Source: Oscillospiraceae bacterium
Lineage (GTDB): Bacteria; Bacillota; Clostridia; Oscillospirales; Acutalibacteraceae
Reading direction: 5' to 3'
Assembly: GCA_902802375.1 (NCBI GenBank)
Contig: CADCLS010000001.1
Coordinates: 186,001 to 250,000 of the forward strand
DNA: 64,000 nt
Shown: piece by piece, positions 31,130 through 39,043 of the stretch
Numbering within the stretch: position 1 is the first letter of the stretch
Layout: the number at the start of each line of letters is the position of its first letter
The notes under the pieces: generated by a model
What the model saw: the letters and a program-made list of their open reading frames with translations, nothing else
The model's database searches: none
What the model was told of the DNA's origin: nothing
Program-made: the position numbers and the translations under genes

Positions 31130-31171
31130 AAAGCGAAAATCCTACCACTAACGTGATAGGATTTTCGCTTT
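31130..31171. terminator. Bidirectional terminator after spoVM
   Basis: Arms AAAGCGAAAATCCTA and TAGGATTTTCGCTTT. It lies 28 bases downstream of the spoVM stop. Confidence 0.85.
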
Positions 31172-31198
31172 ATAATATTCATTCTTAATTATTAGGAT

Positions 31199-31282
31199 TT
31201 ATGTAATTTCTTTTTTTATACCGAAAATTCTTCTTAAGATACCGCCCAAAAGCTTTGGACTTTTGAATATTACAACCTTCAT
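31199..31282 (-). CDS. spoVM: Stage V sporulation protein SpoVM
   Basis: 27-residue amphipathic peptide that recognises the curved forespore membrane and anchors SpoIVA coat assembly. It starts MKVVIFKSPKLLGGILRRIFG, closely following the family pattern MK..TIKLPK.LGG..R...G, with the helix-breaking Pro at position 9. ATG preceded by CGGGGTGA. Too short for usual ORF cut-offs. It is the last gene of a - strand set after mgtE and a 50-aa membrane protein, and is followed by a strong terminator. Confidence 0.88.
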   Translation of the reverse strand: MKVVIFKSPKLLGGILRRIFGIKKEIT

Positions 31283-31294
31283 AAAATCACCCCG

Positions 31295-31447
31295 TCATTT
31301 TTTCGAGCAGGCAATACCTAAAAATATTACCCAAACTGCCAAAACTGCCACCAAAAATTTCGGAGGACAAAAACAGCTGACCAAAAGCCCTACGGCAAAT
31401 GTTATTGCAATTATTCCCTTATTATTAGAGCGATTACATCTACGCAT
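31295..31447 (-). CDS. Small two-helix membrane protein next to spoVM
   Basis: 50 aa: basic N-terminus (MRRCNRSNNK), hydrophobic helix (~11-27), a CPPKFL turn, then a second hydrophobic helix (~31-46) ending CSKK. Ribosome site GGGGGG five bases before ATG. The pattern G-hydrophobic-PPKFLV-hydrophobic resembles small conserved clostridial membrane proteins of unknown function. The stop is 12 bases from the spoVM start, so the pair is co-transcribed and a sporulation role is plausible. Confidence 0.65.
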   Translation of the reverse strand: MRRCNRSNNKGIIAITFAVGLLVSCFCPPKFLVAVLAVWVIFLGIACSKK

Positions 31448-31500
31448 TTTTATCCCCCCGTTACTATATAATAATCGGAAAGATAAAAATTGTTACAAAA

Positions 31501-32865
31501 TCATACTATTCCTAAAAATGTACTTGCCATAAAGAAATATATAACAAGCGAAATAGCGTCAACTATCGTGGTAATGAGTGGACTTGCCATAACCGCCGGG
31601 TCGAAGCCTATTTTCTTAGCGAGTATCGGTAGCGAACAACCGATAATTTTTGCAACAACTATTGTGCAAAACAGTGTAGCTGATACTACGCATATTTCGA
31701 GGATTTCTTTGTGTGTATCAAAGTTGTGAAGTATGAGATTATCAATAAGAAAAAGTTTGATAAAGTTTATAGAAACGAGTGTACCTGCACAGAAAAACGC
31801 GACTCTTATTTCTTTCCATAAAACACGAAAAATATCCTTAAACTCTATATCTCCCATTGAAATTGCACGGATGACCGTAACAGAAGCCTGAGAACCGCTA
31901 TTGCCTCCAGTATCCATAAGCATAGGAATAAAAGCTATAAGGGCCGTAAAAATTTTAAGCTTATCTTCAAAACTCGAAATTATAGCACCAGTAAAAGTAG
32001 CCGAAATCATAAGAAGCATAAGCCATGGTATTCTCGCCTTAAATGTTTCAAATACTGAAGTCTTAAAATAGCTGTGTTCACTTGGTAAAATAGCAGCCAT
32101 TTTTTCGATATCCTCGGTTGCTTCTTCCTGCAATACATCAATAGCATCGTCAACGGTTACAATTCCGACCAGTCTTTTTTCCTTATCAACAACCGGAAGA
32201 GCTAATATGTCATACTTTTCAAATAGACCGGCAACAAGCTCTTTATCATCAAGCGTATTGGCAAAAATAATGTTTTCATCCATTATATTACCTATTATTT
32301 CATCTTTTGGATTTAACAAAAGGTCTTTTACAGAAATGATACCCAAAAGGCGTCTTGAAGGGTCTGTAACATAACAGCTGTATATTGTTTCAGAATCAAT
32401 ACCGATTTTGCGTATACGGTCAAAAGCCATTTCAACCGTCATACCCTTTTTAAGGTCGATATACTCGGTAGTCATAATACTGCCGGCACTATCATCAGGG
32501 TATGCTAAAAGCTGATTTATAAGTTGTCGGGTTTTAGGGTCAGTCTGCCTTAAAATTCGCTTAGTAACGGTTGCCGGCATCTCGTCAATAATATCAACTG
32601 TGTCGTCGAGAAATAGCTCATCTATAACATCGTGAAGCTCCTTATCACTAAACGCCTCAATCAGTAACTGTTGCATATCAGAGTCCATTTCAACAAAGAC
32701 TTCCGCCGCAAGCTCCTTAGGCAAAATTCTGAACATTATAGGCAGGTCCTTTTCAGGCGCCTCTTCAAAAATTGCCGCTATATCGGGAGGCTGCATTTCC
32801 GAAAGCATGGTTTTAAGCATACCGAACTTTCTTTTCTCAATAAGCTCAAGTATCTTTTCATCCAT
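31501..32865 (-). CDS. mgtE: Magnesium transporter MgtE
   Basis: 454-aa Mg2+ channel. An N-terminal superhelical MgtE domain (PPDIAAIFEEAP, FRILPKELAAEVF) and two CBS domains (~135-250, with LLGIISVKDLL and LVGIVTVDDAIDVLQEEATED) precede five membrane helices containing the family motif MDTGGNSGSQASVTVIRA. Start at ATG nine bases after GGGAGG; the longer frame has no ribosome site. No Mg-sensing M-box is possible in the short spacer (under 100 bases) behind spoVAD. Confidence 0.95.
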   Translation of the reverse strand: MDEKILELIEKRKFGMLKTMLSEMQPPDIAAIFEEAPEKDLPIMFRILPKELAAEVFVEMDSDMQQLLIEAFSDKELHDVIDELFLDDTVDIIDEMPATVTKRILRQTDPKTRQLINQLLAYPDDSAGSIMTTEYIDLKKGMTVEMAFDRIRKIGIDSETIYSCYVTDPSRRLLGIISVKDLLLNPKDEIIGNIMDENIIFANTLDDKELVAGLFEKYDILALPVVDKEKRLVGIVTVDDAIDVLQEEATEDIEKMAAILPSEHSYFKTSVFETFKARIPWLMLLMISATFTGAIISSFEDKLKIFTALIAFIPMLMDTGGNSGSQASVTVIRAISMGDIEFKDIFRVLWKEIRVAFFCAGTLVSINFIKLFLIDNLILHNFDTHKEILEICVVSATLFCTIVVAKIIGCSLPILAKKIGFDPAVMASPLITTIVDAISLVIYFFMASTFLGIV

Positions 32866-32887
32866 ATGAATTCCTCCCTTGATAAAC

Positions 32888-32913
32888 AAAACCCTGCCTT
32901 ATGACAGGGTTTT
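32888..32913 (-). terminator. Terminator between spoVAD and mgtE
   Basis: AAAACCCTG / CAGGGTTTT hairpin followed on the minus strand by GTTTATC; modest T-run, possibly only partial termination. Confidence 0.6.
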
Positions 32914-32957
32914 AAGTTGTTTATTTATTATATAATTATTAAAATAATTTGTCAATG

Positions 32958-33965
32958 CTAAATTCGGATATTAACAAGGTGAGAAATACCGGGTATGCTC
33001 TCCCCTTGCATTGTAGATGTCGGTGATAACAAAGCGCCTGTAGACATAAAAAGAATATTCTTAAAAATACCGCTTTCAAAACGATGAAAAACATAAGAAT
33101 TAAGCACTGAAGCACTGCACCCACACCCAGAGCCGCCGGCGTGGACATCCTGACTTTTCCTATCAAAAATTAATAGGCCGCAGTCGTCGTGCTTTTCGCG
33201 AATATTATAACCGTTTTGCTCTGTCAGAATATACAGTAAATCTGTACCCACACGCCCCAAGTCACCGGTAAAAATCCGGTCGTAATCATCAGGCGTGGTG
33301 GAAGTATCATTAAAAAATTCTATAAGTGTGCTTGCGGCACTCGGCGCCATAGCAGCACCCATATTGTTAGCGTCTTTAACACCAAGGTCAACAATTTTAC
33401 CGAATGTTGCTTTATCAATGTACGGTTTGCCTTCAGTAATTGACACAATACTGGCACCAGAGCCTGTAACTGTCCATTGAGAGCTTTGAGGCCTTACAGA
33501 ACCGTATTCGAGAGGATATCGATACTGCCTTTCTGCAGAACAAAAATGTGAAGAGGTAACAGCAGCGGCACAGTTTGCCGCGCCTGAATCAACACAAAGA
33601 CCTGCGAGAATCAATCCCAAAGTCATTGTTGAGCAAGCACCATATACGCCGCAAAACGGTATGCCCATTCCGCGAAGTCCAAATGACGAGCCAACACACT
33701 GATTAAGCAAATCTCCTGCAAAGATAACATCAATATCACTTTCAGATTTCGAACATTTGCGAAGAGCTGTTTCAACTGCAATTTTCTGCATTCTGCTTTC
33801 AGCCTTTTCGTAGGACTCTTCACCAAAACGGCTATCCTTATCGTGAGTGTCAAACTCAGATGATAACGGCCCTTCCATCTCCTTAGCTCCTACTACCGAA
33901 CCGTAACCGATTATTGCAGGCTTATTATTAAAAACAACGGTTGATTTCCCAAGTCTGTTCGCCAT
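32958..33965 (-). CDS. spoVAD: Stage V sporulation protein AD (SpoVAD)
   Basis: 335-aa thiolase-fold protein of the spore inner membrane needed for dipicolinic-acid uptake. Family landmarks: NKPAIIGYGSVVGAKEMEGPL, DVIFAGDLLNQC, CGVYGACSTMTLGL, SSHFCSAERQYRYPLEYGSVRPQ. The start follows GAGGTG. Normally it lies in a spoVA operon between spoVAC and spoVAE; here the neighbours are tyrS and mgtE, so it is an orphan copy. A GTATA...AATATTA pair upstream is a weak sigma-G-like candidate only. Confidence 0.92.
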   Translation of the reverse strand: MANRLGKSTVVFNNKPAIIGYGSVVGAKEMEGPLSSEFDTHDKDSRFGEESYEKAESRMQKIAVETALRKCSKSESDIDVIFAGDLLNQCVGSSFGLRGMGIPFCGVYGACSTMTLGLILAGLCVDSGAANCAAAVTSSHFCSAERQYRYPLEYGSVRPQSSQWTVTGSGASIVSITEGKPYIDKATFGKIVDLGVKDANNMGAAMAPSAASTLIEFFNDTSTTPDDYDRIFTGDLGRVGTDLLYILTEQNGYNIREKHDDCGLLIFDRKSQDVHAGGSGCGCSASVLNSYVFHRFESGIFKNILFMSTGALLSPTSTMQGESIPGISHLVNIRI

Positions 33966-34032
33966 ATTAAAGACACCTCAAATCAATACATACTGTCTTT
34001 AATATTGACGAAACGACACATTTTATACCGCT

Positions 34033-35253
34033 TTACTCGAAGATAAACTTCATTATTACTTTCTTGCCTTTTTTGACAACCGCACCTGACTTTAGCTGTT
34101 CTTTTGTAAAGGAATAGGAAGCATCGGAAATTTTTTCATCATCAACCGATACTCCGCCCTGTATTACTGTTCTGCGTGCTTCACCGTTGGAAGCCGCCAT
34201 TCCTGCTTTTACCATAGCTTTGAGAAGACCGACCTTGCCGTCCTCCAAATCACTTTCACAGAATACTACGGTTGGCATATCAGCGTGAGTTCCTCCGCCG
34301 AAAACCGCATGGGAAGCATCTCGCGCCTTTATGGCCTCTTTCTCTCCGTGAACGAGCTTTGTAAGCTCAAAAGCCAAAATTTCTTTTGCCTCGTTTAAGC
34401 GACTGCCCTCCCATGAATCCATTTTGTCAATTTCTTCAAGTGGTAGGAAGGTAAGCATTCTGATGCATTTAAGGACATCTGCATCTCCTACATTCCGCCA
34501 ATACTGGAAGAACTCATAGGGTGATGTTTTATCAGGGTCAAGCCAAACGGCACCGGAAGCAGTTTTACCCATTTTTTTGCCTTCACTATTCATTAAAAGC
34601 GTTATCGTCATAGCGTGGGCGTCTTTACCGAGTTTCTTTCTGATAAGCTCTGTACCACCAAGCATATTAGACCATTGGTCGTCTCCGCCAAACTGCATAT
34701 TACAACCATATTCTTTGAAAAGATGATAAAAATCATAACTTTGCATTATCATATAGTTAAATTCTAAGAAGCTGAGTCCTCTTTCCATTCTTTGCTCATA
34801 GCAACGCGCTCTTAGCATATTATTAACTGAAAAATGAGCGCCGACATCACGGAGAAGCTCAATATAATTAAGCTTCAACAGCCAGTCTGCATTATTAACC
34901 ATAATTGCCTTATCGTCACCAAACTCAATAAAACGCTCCATTTGTTTTTTGAAGCATTCACAGTTATGCTGTATAGTTTCCGGCGTCATCATAGAACGCA
35001 TATCAGTTCTGCCCGACGGGTCGCCGACATACGCAGTGCCGCCGCCTATTAGTACGACAGGTCTGTTACCTGCCATTTGAAGGCGTTTCATAAGGCATAG
35101 CGCCATAAAGTGTCCTACATGCAGACTATCCGCCGTAGGGTCAAATCCGATATAGAAAGTTGCTTTCCCGTTATTTACAAGATTTTTGATTTCTTCTTCG
35201 TCAGTCACCTGTGCTATTAGACCACGGGCAACGAGTTCTTCATAAATTTCCAT
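34033..35253 (-). CDS. tyrS: Tyrosyl-tRNA synthetase
   Basis: 406 aa, class I. HIGH-type motif in FYIGFDPTADSLHVGHFMAL (~40-58), the Tyr-binding QSYDFYHLF, and the KMSKS-equivalent KKMGKTASGAVWLD (~225-238). A C-terminal S4 RNA-binding domain (RRTVIQGGVSVDDEK, then LKSGAVVKKGKK) is present. Start at ATG after AAAGGA; the track of in-frame codons upstream runs into recN and is not used. No T-box is seen: the gene starts two bases after recN ends and would be transcribed with it. Confidence 0.95.
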   Translation of the reverse strand: MEIYEELVARGLIAQVTDEEEIKNLVNNGKATFYIGFDPTADSLHVGHFMALCLMKRLQMAGNRPVVLIGGGTAYVGDPSGRTDMRSMMTPETIQHNCECFKKQMERFIEFGDDKAIMVNNADWLLKLNYIELLRDVGAHFSVNNMLRARCYEQRMERGLSFLEFNYMIMQSYDFYHLFKEYGCNMQFGGDDQWSNMLGGTELIRKKLGKDAHAMTITLLMNSEGKKMGKTASGAVWLDPDKTSPYEFFQYWRNVGDADVLKCIRMLTFLPLEEIDKMDSWEGSRLNEAKEILAFELTKLVHGEKEAIKARDASHAVFGGGTHADMPTVVFCESDLEDGKVGLLKAMVKAGMAASNGEARRTVIQGGVSVDDEKISDASYSFTKEQLKSGAVVKKGKKVIMKFIFE

Positions 35254-35254
35254 T

Positions 35255-36913
35255 CTAAAAATTCCTTTCAAGCATTTCCTTTGCTGATTTATATATATTC
35301 TCAGACATATTTGAGCCTGCCATAATTCGAGCAATTTCCTTTATTCTCTCATCGCCCGAAAGTATGTTTACGGCAGTATATGTGCGATTATCCAAAACGG
35401 ATTTTTCAATAAGCAGATGATTATTTGCATTTGCAGCAATTTGAGCTAAATGAGTAACACAAATCGTTTGACGGTTAGCAGATACTTCTTTCAGTTTTTT
35501 ACCTACCTTCTCTGCCGCGCGCCCACTGATGCCTGAATCAATTTCATCAAAAATCAAGGTGTCAACATCATCATATCCTGCTATCACGCTTTTAATCGCA
35601 AGCATTACACGCGAAAGCTCACCGCCCGAGGCGATTTTGCTTAAAGGTTTAACCTCCTCACCTGCGTTTGTTCCTATCATAAATTCAACTTCATCACAGC
35701 CGTGTTTAGTGTATCTGCCTTTTGAAATTTTAACTTCAAATTGAACATTCGGCATATCTAAAAACTTAAGAATATCTGTCACGCTTTTTGAAAAGTCAGC
35801 AGCGGCATTTTTTCGTGAAAAAGTTAATTTATCACCAAGCTCTATGAGGCGCTCGGTTGATTTATCAAGTTCTAAGGAGAGTTTTTTAATCTCTTCATCA
35901 GACATTTTAATTTGTTCCAACTTTTCAGATGCAAGGCTTAAATACTCTGTTGCAGATTGTTCGCTACCGCCGTATTTAAGCGTTAAGCGGCGAATTAAAT
36001 CAAGTCTGTCCTCCACTGCATCTAAATCAATATCAAGCGCTTCGTTATCCTTTATTGACTGCCTTACACTGCTTGAAGCATCATCGAGGCTTGCAAGAAT
36101 TTCGCCGAATTTAAGCTCAACATCCTTATAAGCCTCGCCACAGGATGCAATCTCCTTTTGAGCATTTCTAATAAGTGAAAAAGCTCCGTCATTGTCTTCA
36201 TCACCATTCAGATAAGAATATGCTTTAAGTAATGCTTCCCGTGTTTTCTTTGCGTTATGTGCGGCATTAAGCTTTTTCTTTAATTCTTCCATTTCGCCGA
36301 TTTTCAAATCAGCGTCAGTAAGCTCATTGATTTGAAAACTTAAAAGCTCAATATCGTGTTGTTTTTTTGCCTCGTCTGTTTCAAAAGAGGCAAGCTCTTT
36401 ACGCACATTATTAAGATGATGAAACTCGTTATAATAGTCTGTTAAAAGCTTACCGTTATCTGCCAATCTATCAATATAGACATAGTGGCTTTCAGGATTT
36501 AATAGTCCTTGATTATCATGCTGACCGTGTATATTTATAAGATGCTTTCCGATAATCTTAAGAATGCTTGCCGTTGCAGGTAAACCGCCTATTTTGATAC
36601 TGCTGCCACCAGATACACTAAGCCTTCTTATAATGAGTAAATTACCGTCCTCATCAACATCATAGCCATTGTCTTTTAATGCAGATTTTGCATATTCAGA
36701 CAAATCACAAAACAGTGCAGTAACAGTTGCACTGCTGCATCCCGTTCTTATAAGCTCTTTTGAAGTACGCTCACCGAGAATAGCGTTTATTGCATCAATA
36801 ATTATAGACTTTCCGGCACCCGTCTCACCGGTCAGCACATTAAAGCCTTCAGAAAAATCAATATCGGTTTTTTCAATAACTGCAATATTTTCAATATGCA
36901 ATGATTTAAGCAT
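35255..36913 (-). CDS. recN: DNA repair protein RecN
   Basis: 552-aa SMC-like ATPase for double-strand-break repair. Walker A GETGAGKSI (~30-38), INIHGQHDNQGLL (Q-loop block), a long central coiled coil, then the C-terminal signature ASGGELSRVMLAIKS and Walker B DTLIFDEIDSGISG. Length is usual. It is followed by tyrS and preceded by argR within the long nusB-to-tyrS run; recN next to argR is a common Firmicutes arrangement. Confidence 0.95.
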   Translation of the reverse strand: MLKSLHIENIAVIEKTDIDFSEGFNVLTGETGAGKSIIIDAINAILGERTSKELIRTGCSSATVTALFCDLSEYAKSALKDNGYDVDEDGNLLIIRRLSVSGGSSIKIGGLPATASILKIIGKHLINIHGQHDNQGLLNPESHYVYIDRLADNGKLLTDYYNEFHHLNNVRKELASFETDEAKKQHDIELLSFQINELTDADLKIGEMEELKKKLNAAHNAKKTREALLKAYSYLNGDEDNDGAFSLIRNAQKEIASCGEAYKDVELKFGEILASLDDASSSVRQSIKDNEALDIDLDAVEDRLDLIRRLTLKYGGSEQSATEYLSLASEKLEQIKMSDEEIKKLSLELDKSTERLIELGDKLTFSRKNAAADFSKSVTDILKFLDMPNVQFEVKISKGRYTKHGCDEVEFMIGTNAGEEVKPLSKIASGGELSRVMLAIKSVIAGYDDVDTLIFDEIDSGISGRAAEKVGKKLKEVSANRQTICVTHLAQIAANANNHLLIEKSVLDNRTYTAVNILSGDERIKEIARIMAGSNMSENIYKSAKEMLERNF

Positions 36914-36925
36914 AATGATAATCCC

Positions 36926-37378
36926 TTAAAAGAAAGATTTTAATTCCTCAGCAAGAGTTTTGGCATCGTCAGCACTTCTTGCAATAACAAATATTGTATC
37001 ATCGCCTGCAATAGTTCCGAGCATTCTGCCGGTAAACATACTGTCTACCGCAACACAAACACTTGATGCCATACCATTGTAGCATTTTATAACAATATCG
37101 TTAAGCGCATACTCAACGCTGATTACTGATTTTGATAATATATCACGGTAATGCACCATATCACCACTCGTATCCCCAGCCCTGGTCGGGCTGACATAAC
37201 GGTAATTTCCATTACTGTCGTGACCCTTTACAAGGCGTAAGCGCTTTATATCACGCGAAATTGTGGACTGTGTAACATTAAAACCTTGCGCCTTCAAAGC
37301 AGCCTGTAAGTCGTCCTGAGTAAGTATTATTTGCTCACTTATTATCTGAAGAATTTTTTCCAAACGGTTTTCTTTCAC
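36926..37378 (-). CDS. argR: Arginine repressor ArgR
   Basis: 150-aa hexameric repressor/activator of arginine metabolism. N-terminal winged helix (TQDDLQAALKAQGFNVTQST, then ISRDIKRLRLVKG) and C-terminal oligomerization/arginine-binding domain with GTIAGDDTIFVIAR. Start chosen at GTG eight bases after AAGGAGG; the TTG seven codons earlier lies upstream of that site. The 5' end overlaps nadK by 44 bases. Confidence 0.95.
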   Translation of the reverse strand: MKENRLEKILQIISEQIILTQDDLQAALKAQGFNVTQSTISRDIKRLRLVKGHDSNGNYRYVSPTRAGDTSGDMVHYRDILSKSVISVEYALNDIVIKCYNGMASSVCVAVDSMFTGRMLGTIAGDDTIFVIARSADDAKTLAEELKSFF

Positions 37379-38225
37379 GAATTGCGCCTCCTTGGTCAAA
37401 AAATTTCACTGATAAAGTTTTATAGAATGAACGCTCATTAAGTCTTATAAGCTTAACTGTTCTTTTAGCCTTTTTTACTATAACTTCAGTTTGCGGCTTT
37501 ATAACTGCAGTCCGCCTGCCGTCAACCGTAAGGAATATTTCAATTCGTTTTCTCGAATTTGCTTTTAGCACAACGGTCTGTCCGGCTCCGACAATCACAG
37601 GCTTTGAAGCCAAAGCGTAAGAGCATATAGGCGTTATACAAATACAATCCATTTTGGGGTCAATTATCGGGCCTCCAGCCGACATCGAATATGCAGTCGA
37701 ACCCGTGGGTGTAGCAATTACAAGGCCGTCTGCCCTGTAGTTAATACAGTCACCCTCAACATTAGCGCTTATATCAATTATCCTTGAAATAAATCCGCCG
37801 GTAATTACCGCATCATTAAGTGCGTAATAAGTATTAGTGGAATTTACGCCGTCTTTAACCGTTATTTCAAGCATCATACGATTTTCAACGGAATAATCTC
37901 CGGTTGCAAGATTTTTAAGTATTTCATATTCATCTTGCTCAACATTTGCAAGATAGCCGATACGGCCGGCATTAATACCCAAAATCGGTTTGTCATATTC
38001 TGCGGCAATTTTTGCATATCGGATAATTGTACCGTCACCGCCGATTGTTATTATAACATCGGCTTCACTGAATAACTGCTTCTCCGGTAAGCAATTATAG
38101 CCTGAACAGCAAATGCTATCCGGTAAATACGGTTCAATACCGCATTTCTTCAGGAATATGCCAAGCTTCTCTACAAGCTCTTTAGAACCGCGTTTATCAA
38201 GATTTGGCAAAACCGCCGCTTTCAT
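37335..38225 (-). CDS. nadK: NAD kinase
   Basis: 296 aa; phosphorylates NAD to NADP. Motifs: ITIGGDGTIIRYA (~60-72, GGDGT), LGINAGRIGYLANV (~83-96), ALNDAVI, and GLVIATPTGSTAYSMSAGGP (~166-185). Length is normal. The gene sits between tlyA and argR as in many clostridia (tlyA-nadK-argR-recN block), overlapping argR at its 3' end. Confidence 0.95.
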   Translation of the reverse strand: MKAAVLPNLDKRGSKELVEKLGIFLKKCGIEPYLPDSICCSGYNCLPEKQLFSEADVIITIGGDGTIIRYAKIAAEYDKPILGINAGRIGYLANVEQDEYEILKNLATGDYSVENRMMLEITVKDGVNSTNTYYALNDAVITGGFISRIIDISANVEGDCINYRADGLVIATPTGSTAYSMSAGGPIIDPKMDCICITPICSYALASKPVIVGAGQTVVLKANSRKRIEIFLTVDGRRTAVIKPQTEVIVKKAKRTVKLIRLNERSFYKTLSVKFFDQGGAIRERKPFGKNSSDNK

Positions 38226-38229
38226 ACCT

Positions 38230-39039
38230 CTACTCCTTCAATTCCAAATATGAAGCCTCTACGACTTCGTTAGCGCTTACATCAGTCACTACTTCGGGCG
38301 TAGTGCTTTTTTGCAGAAAACATAAATACTCAATATTGCCTTCCGGACCCTTGATTGGTGAATAGTCAAGTCCTAAAACCGAAAAACCGTTATTTAATGC
38401 CACATCGACTATTTTGTTAATAACATCGATATGTACCTGCCTATCCCTGACAACGCCCTTTTTACCGACATTTTCTCTACCCGCCTCAAATTGAGGTTTA
38501 ATAAGACATACTACTCTGCCGCTATCTTTTAATAATTCACGCAAAACCGGAAGTATTAACGAAAGGGATATAAACGAAACATCTACCGATGCAAAATCAA
38601 GCCAATCGGTCACCTGCTCGCGCGTAACATATCGAAAATTGGTCCGTTCTAAGTTTACAACTCTGCTATCTGTCCTAAGTTTCCAAGCAAGCTGGCCGTA
38701 GCCTACATCGATAGAAAACACTTTAACCGCACCGTTTTGCAACATACAGTCTGTAAATCCGCCGGTAGAAGCGCCAATATCAGCACAAACAAGACCGCTA
38801 ATGTCAAGAGAAAATGCCTTTATTGCTTTTTCAAGCTTCAGGCCGCCTCGACTTACATATTTTAATTTTTCGCCGCGTATTTCAATTATATCTTGGGGCT
38901 TTACTGTATCCCCGGCTTTGTCACATTTTTGATTATTAACATAAACTATGCCGGACATTATAAGCGCTTTTGCTTTTTCGCGGCTATCTATCAAGCCTCT
39001 GCTTACCAAAGCACAGTCAATTCTTTCCTTACTGCTCAT
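38230..39039 (-). CDS. tlyA: TlyA-family 16S/23S rRNA 2'-O-methyltransferase
   Basis: 269 aa. N-terminal S4 domain (SREKAKALIMSGIVYVNNQ) followed by an FtsJ-like SAM methyltransferase domain: VCADIGASTGGFTDCMLQNGA (~85-105), DVGYGQLAWKLR, and VCLIKPQFEAGRENVGKKG. Start ATG after GGAGTGAAAGT, inside the end of dxs, which indicates coupling. Known relatives methylate rRNA cytidines and give capreomycin sensitivity. Confidence 0.92.
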   Translation of the reverse strand: MSSKERIDCALVSRGLIDSREKAKALIMSGIVYVNNQKCDKAGDTVKPQDIIEIRGEKLKYVSRGGLKLEKAIKAFSLDISGLVCADIGASTGGFTDCMLQNGAVKVFSIDVGYGQLAWKLRTDSRVVNLERTNFRYVTREQVTDWLDFASVDVSFISLSLILPVLRELLKDSGRVVCLIKPQFEAGRENVGKKGVVRDRQVHIDVINKIVDVALNNGFSVLGLDYSPIKGPEGNIEYLCFLQKSTTPEVVTDVSANEVVEASYLELKE

Positions 39040-39043
39040 ACTT

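Noticed and set aside
32866-32957. Magnesium (M-box) riboswitch before mgtE
   Set aside because: The spacer is only ~90 bases and contains just a short terminator hairpin, too small for an M-box.
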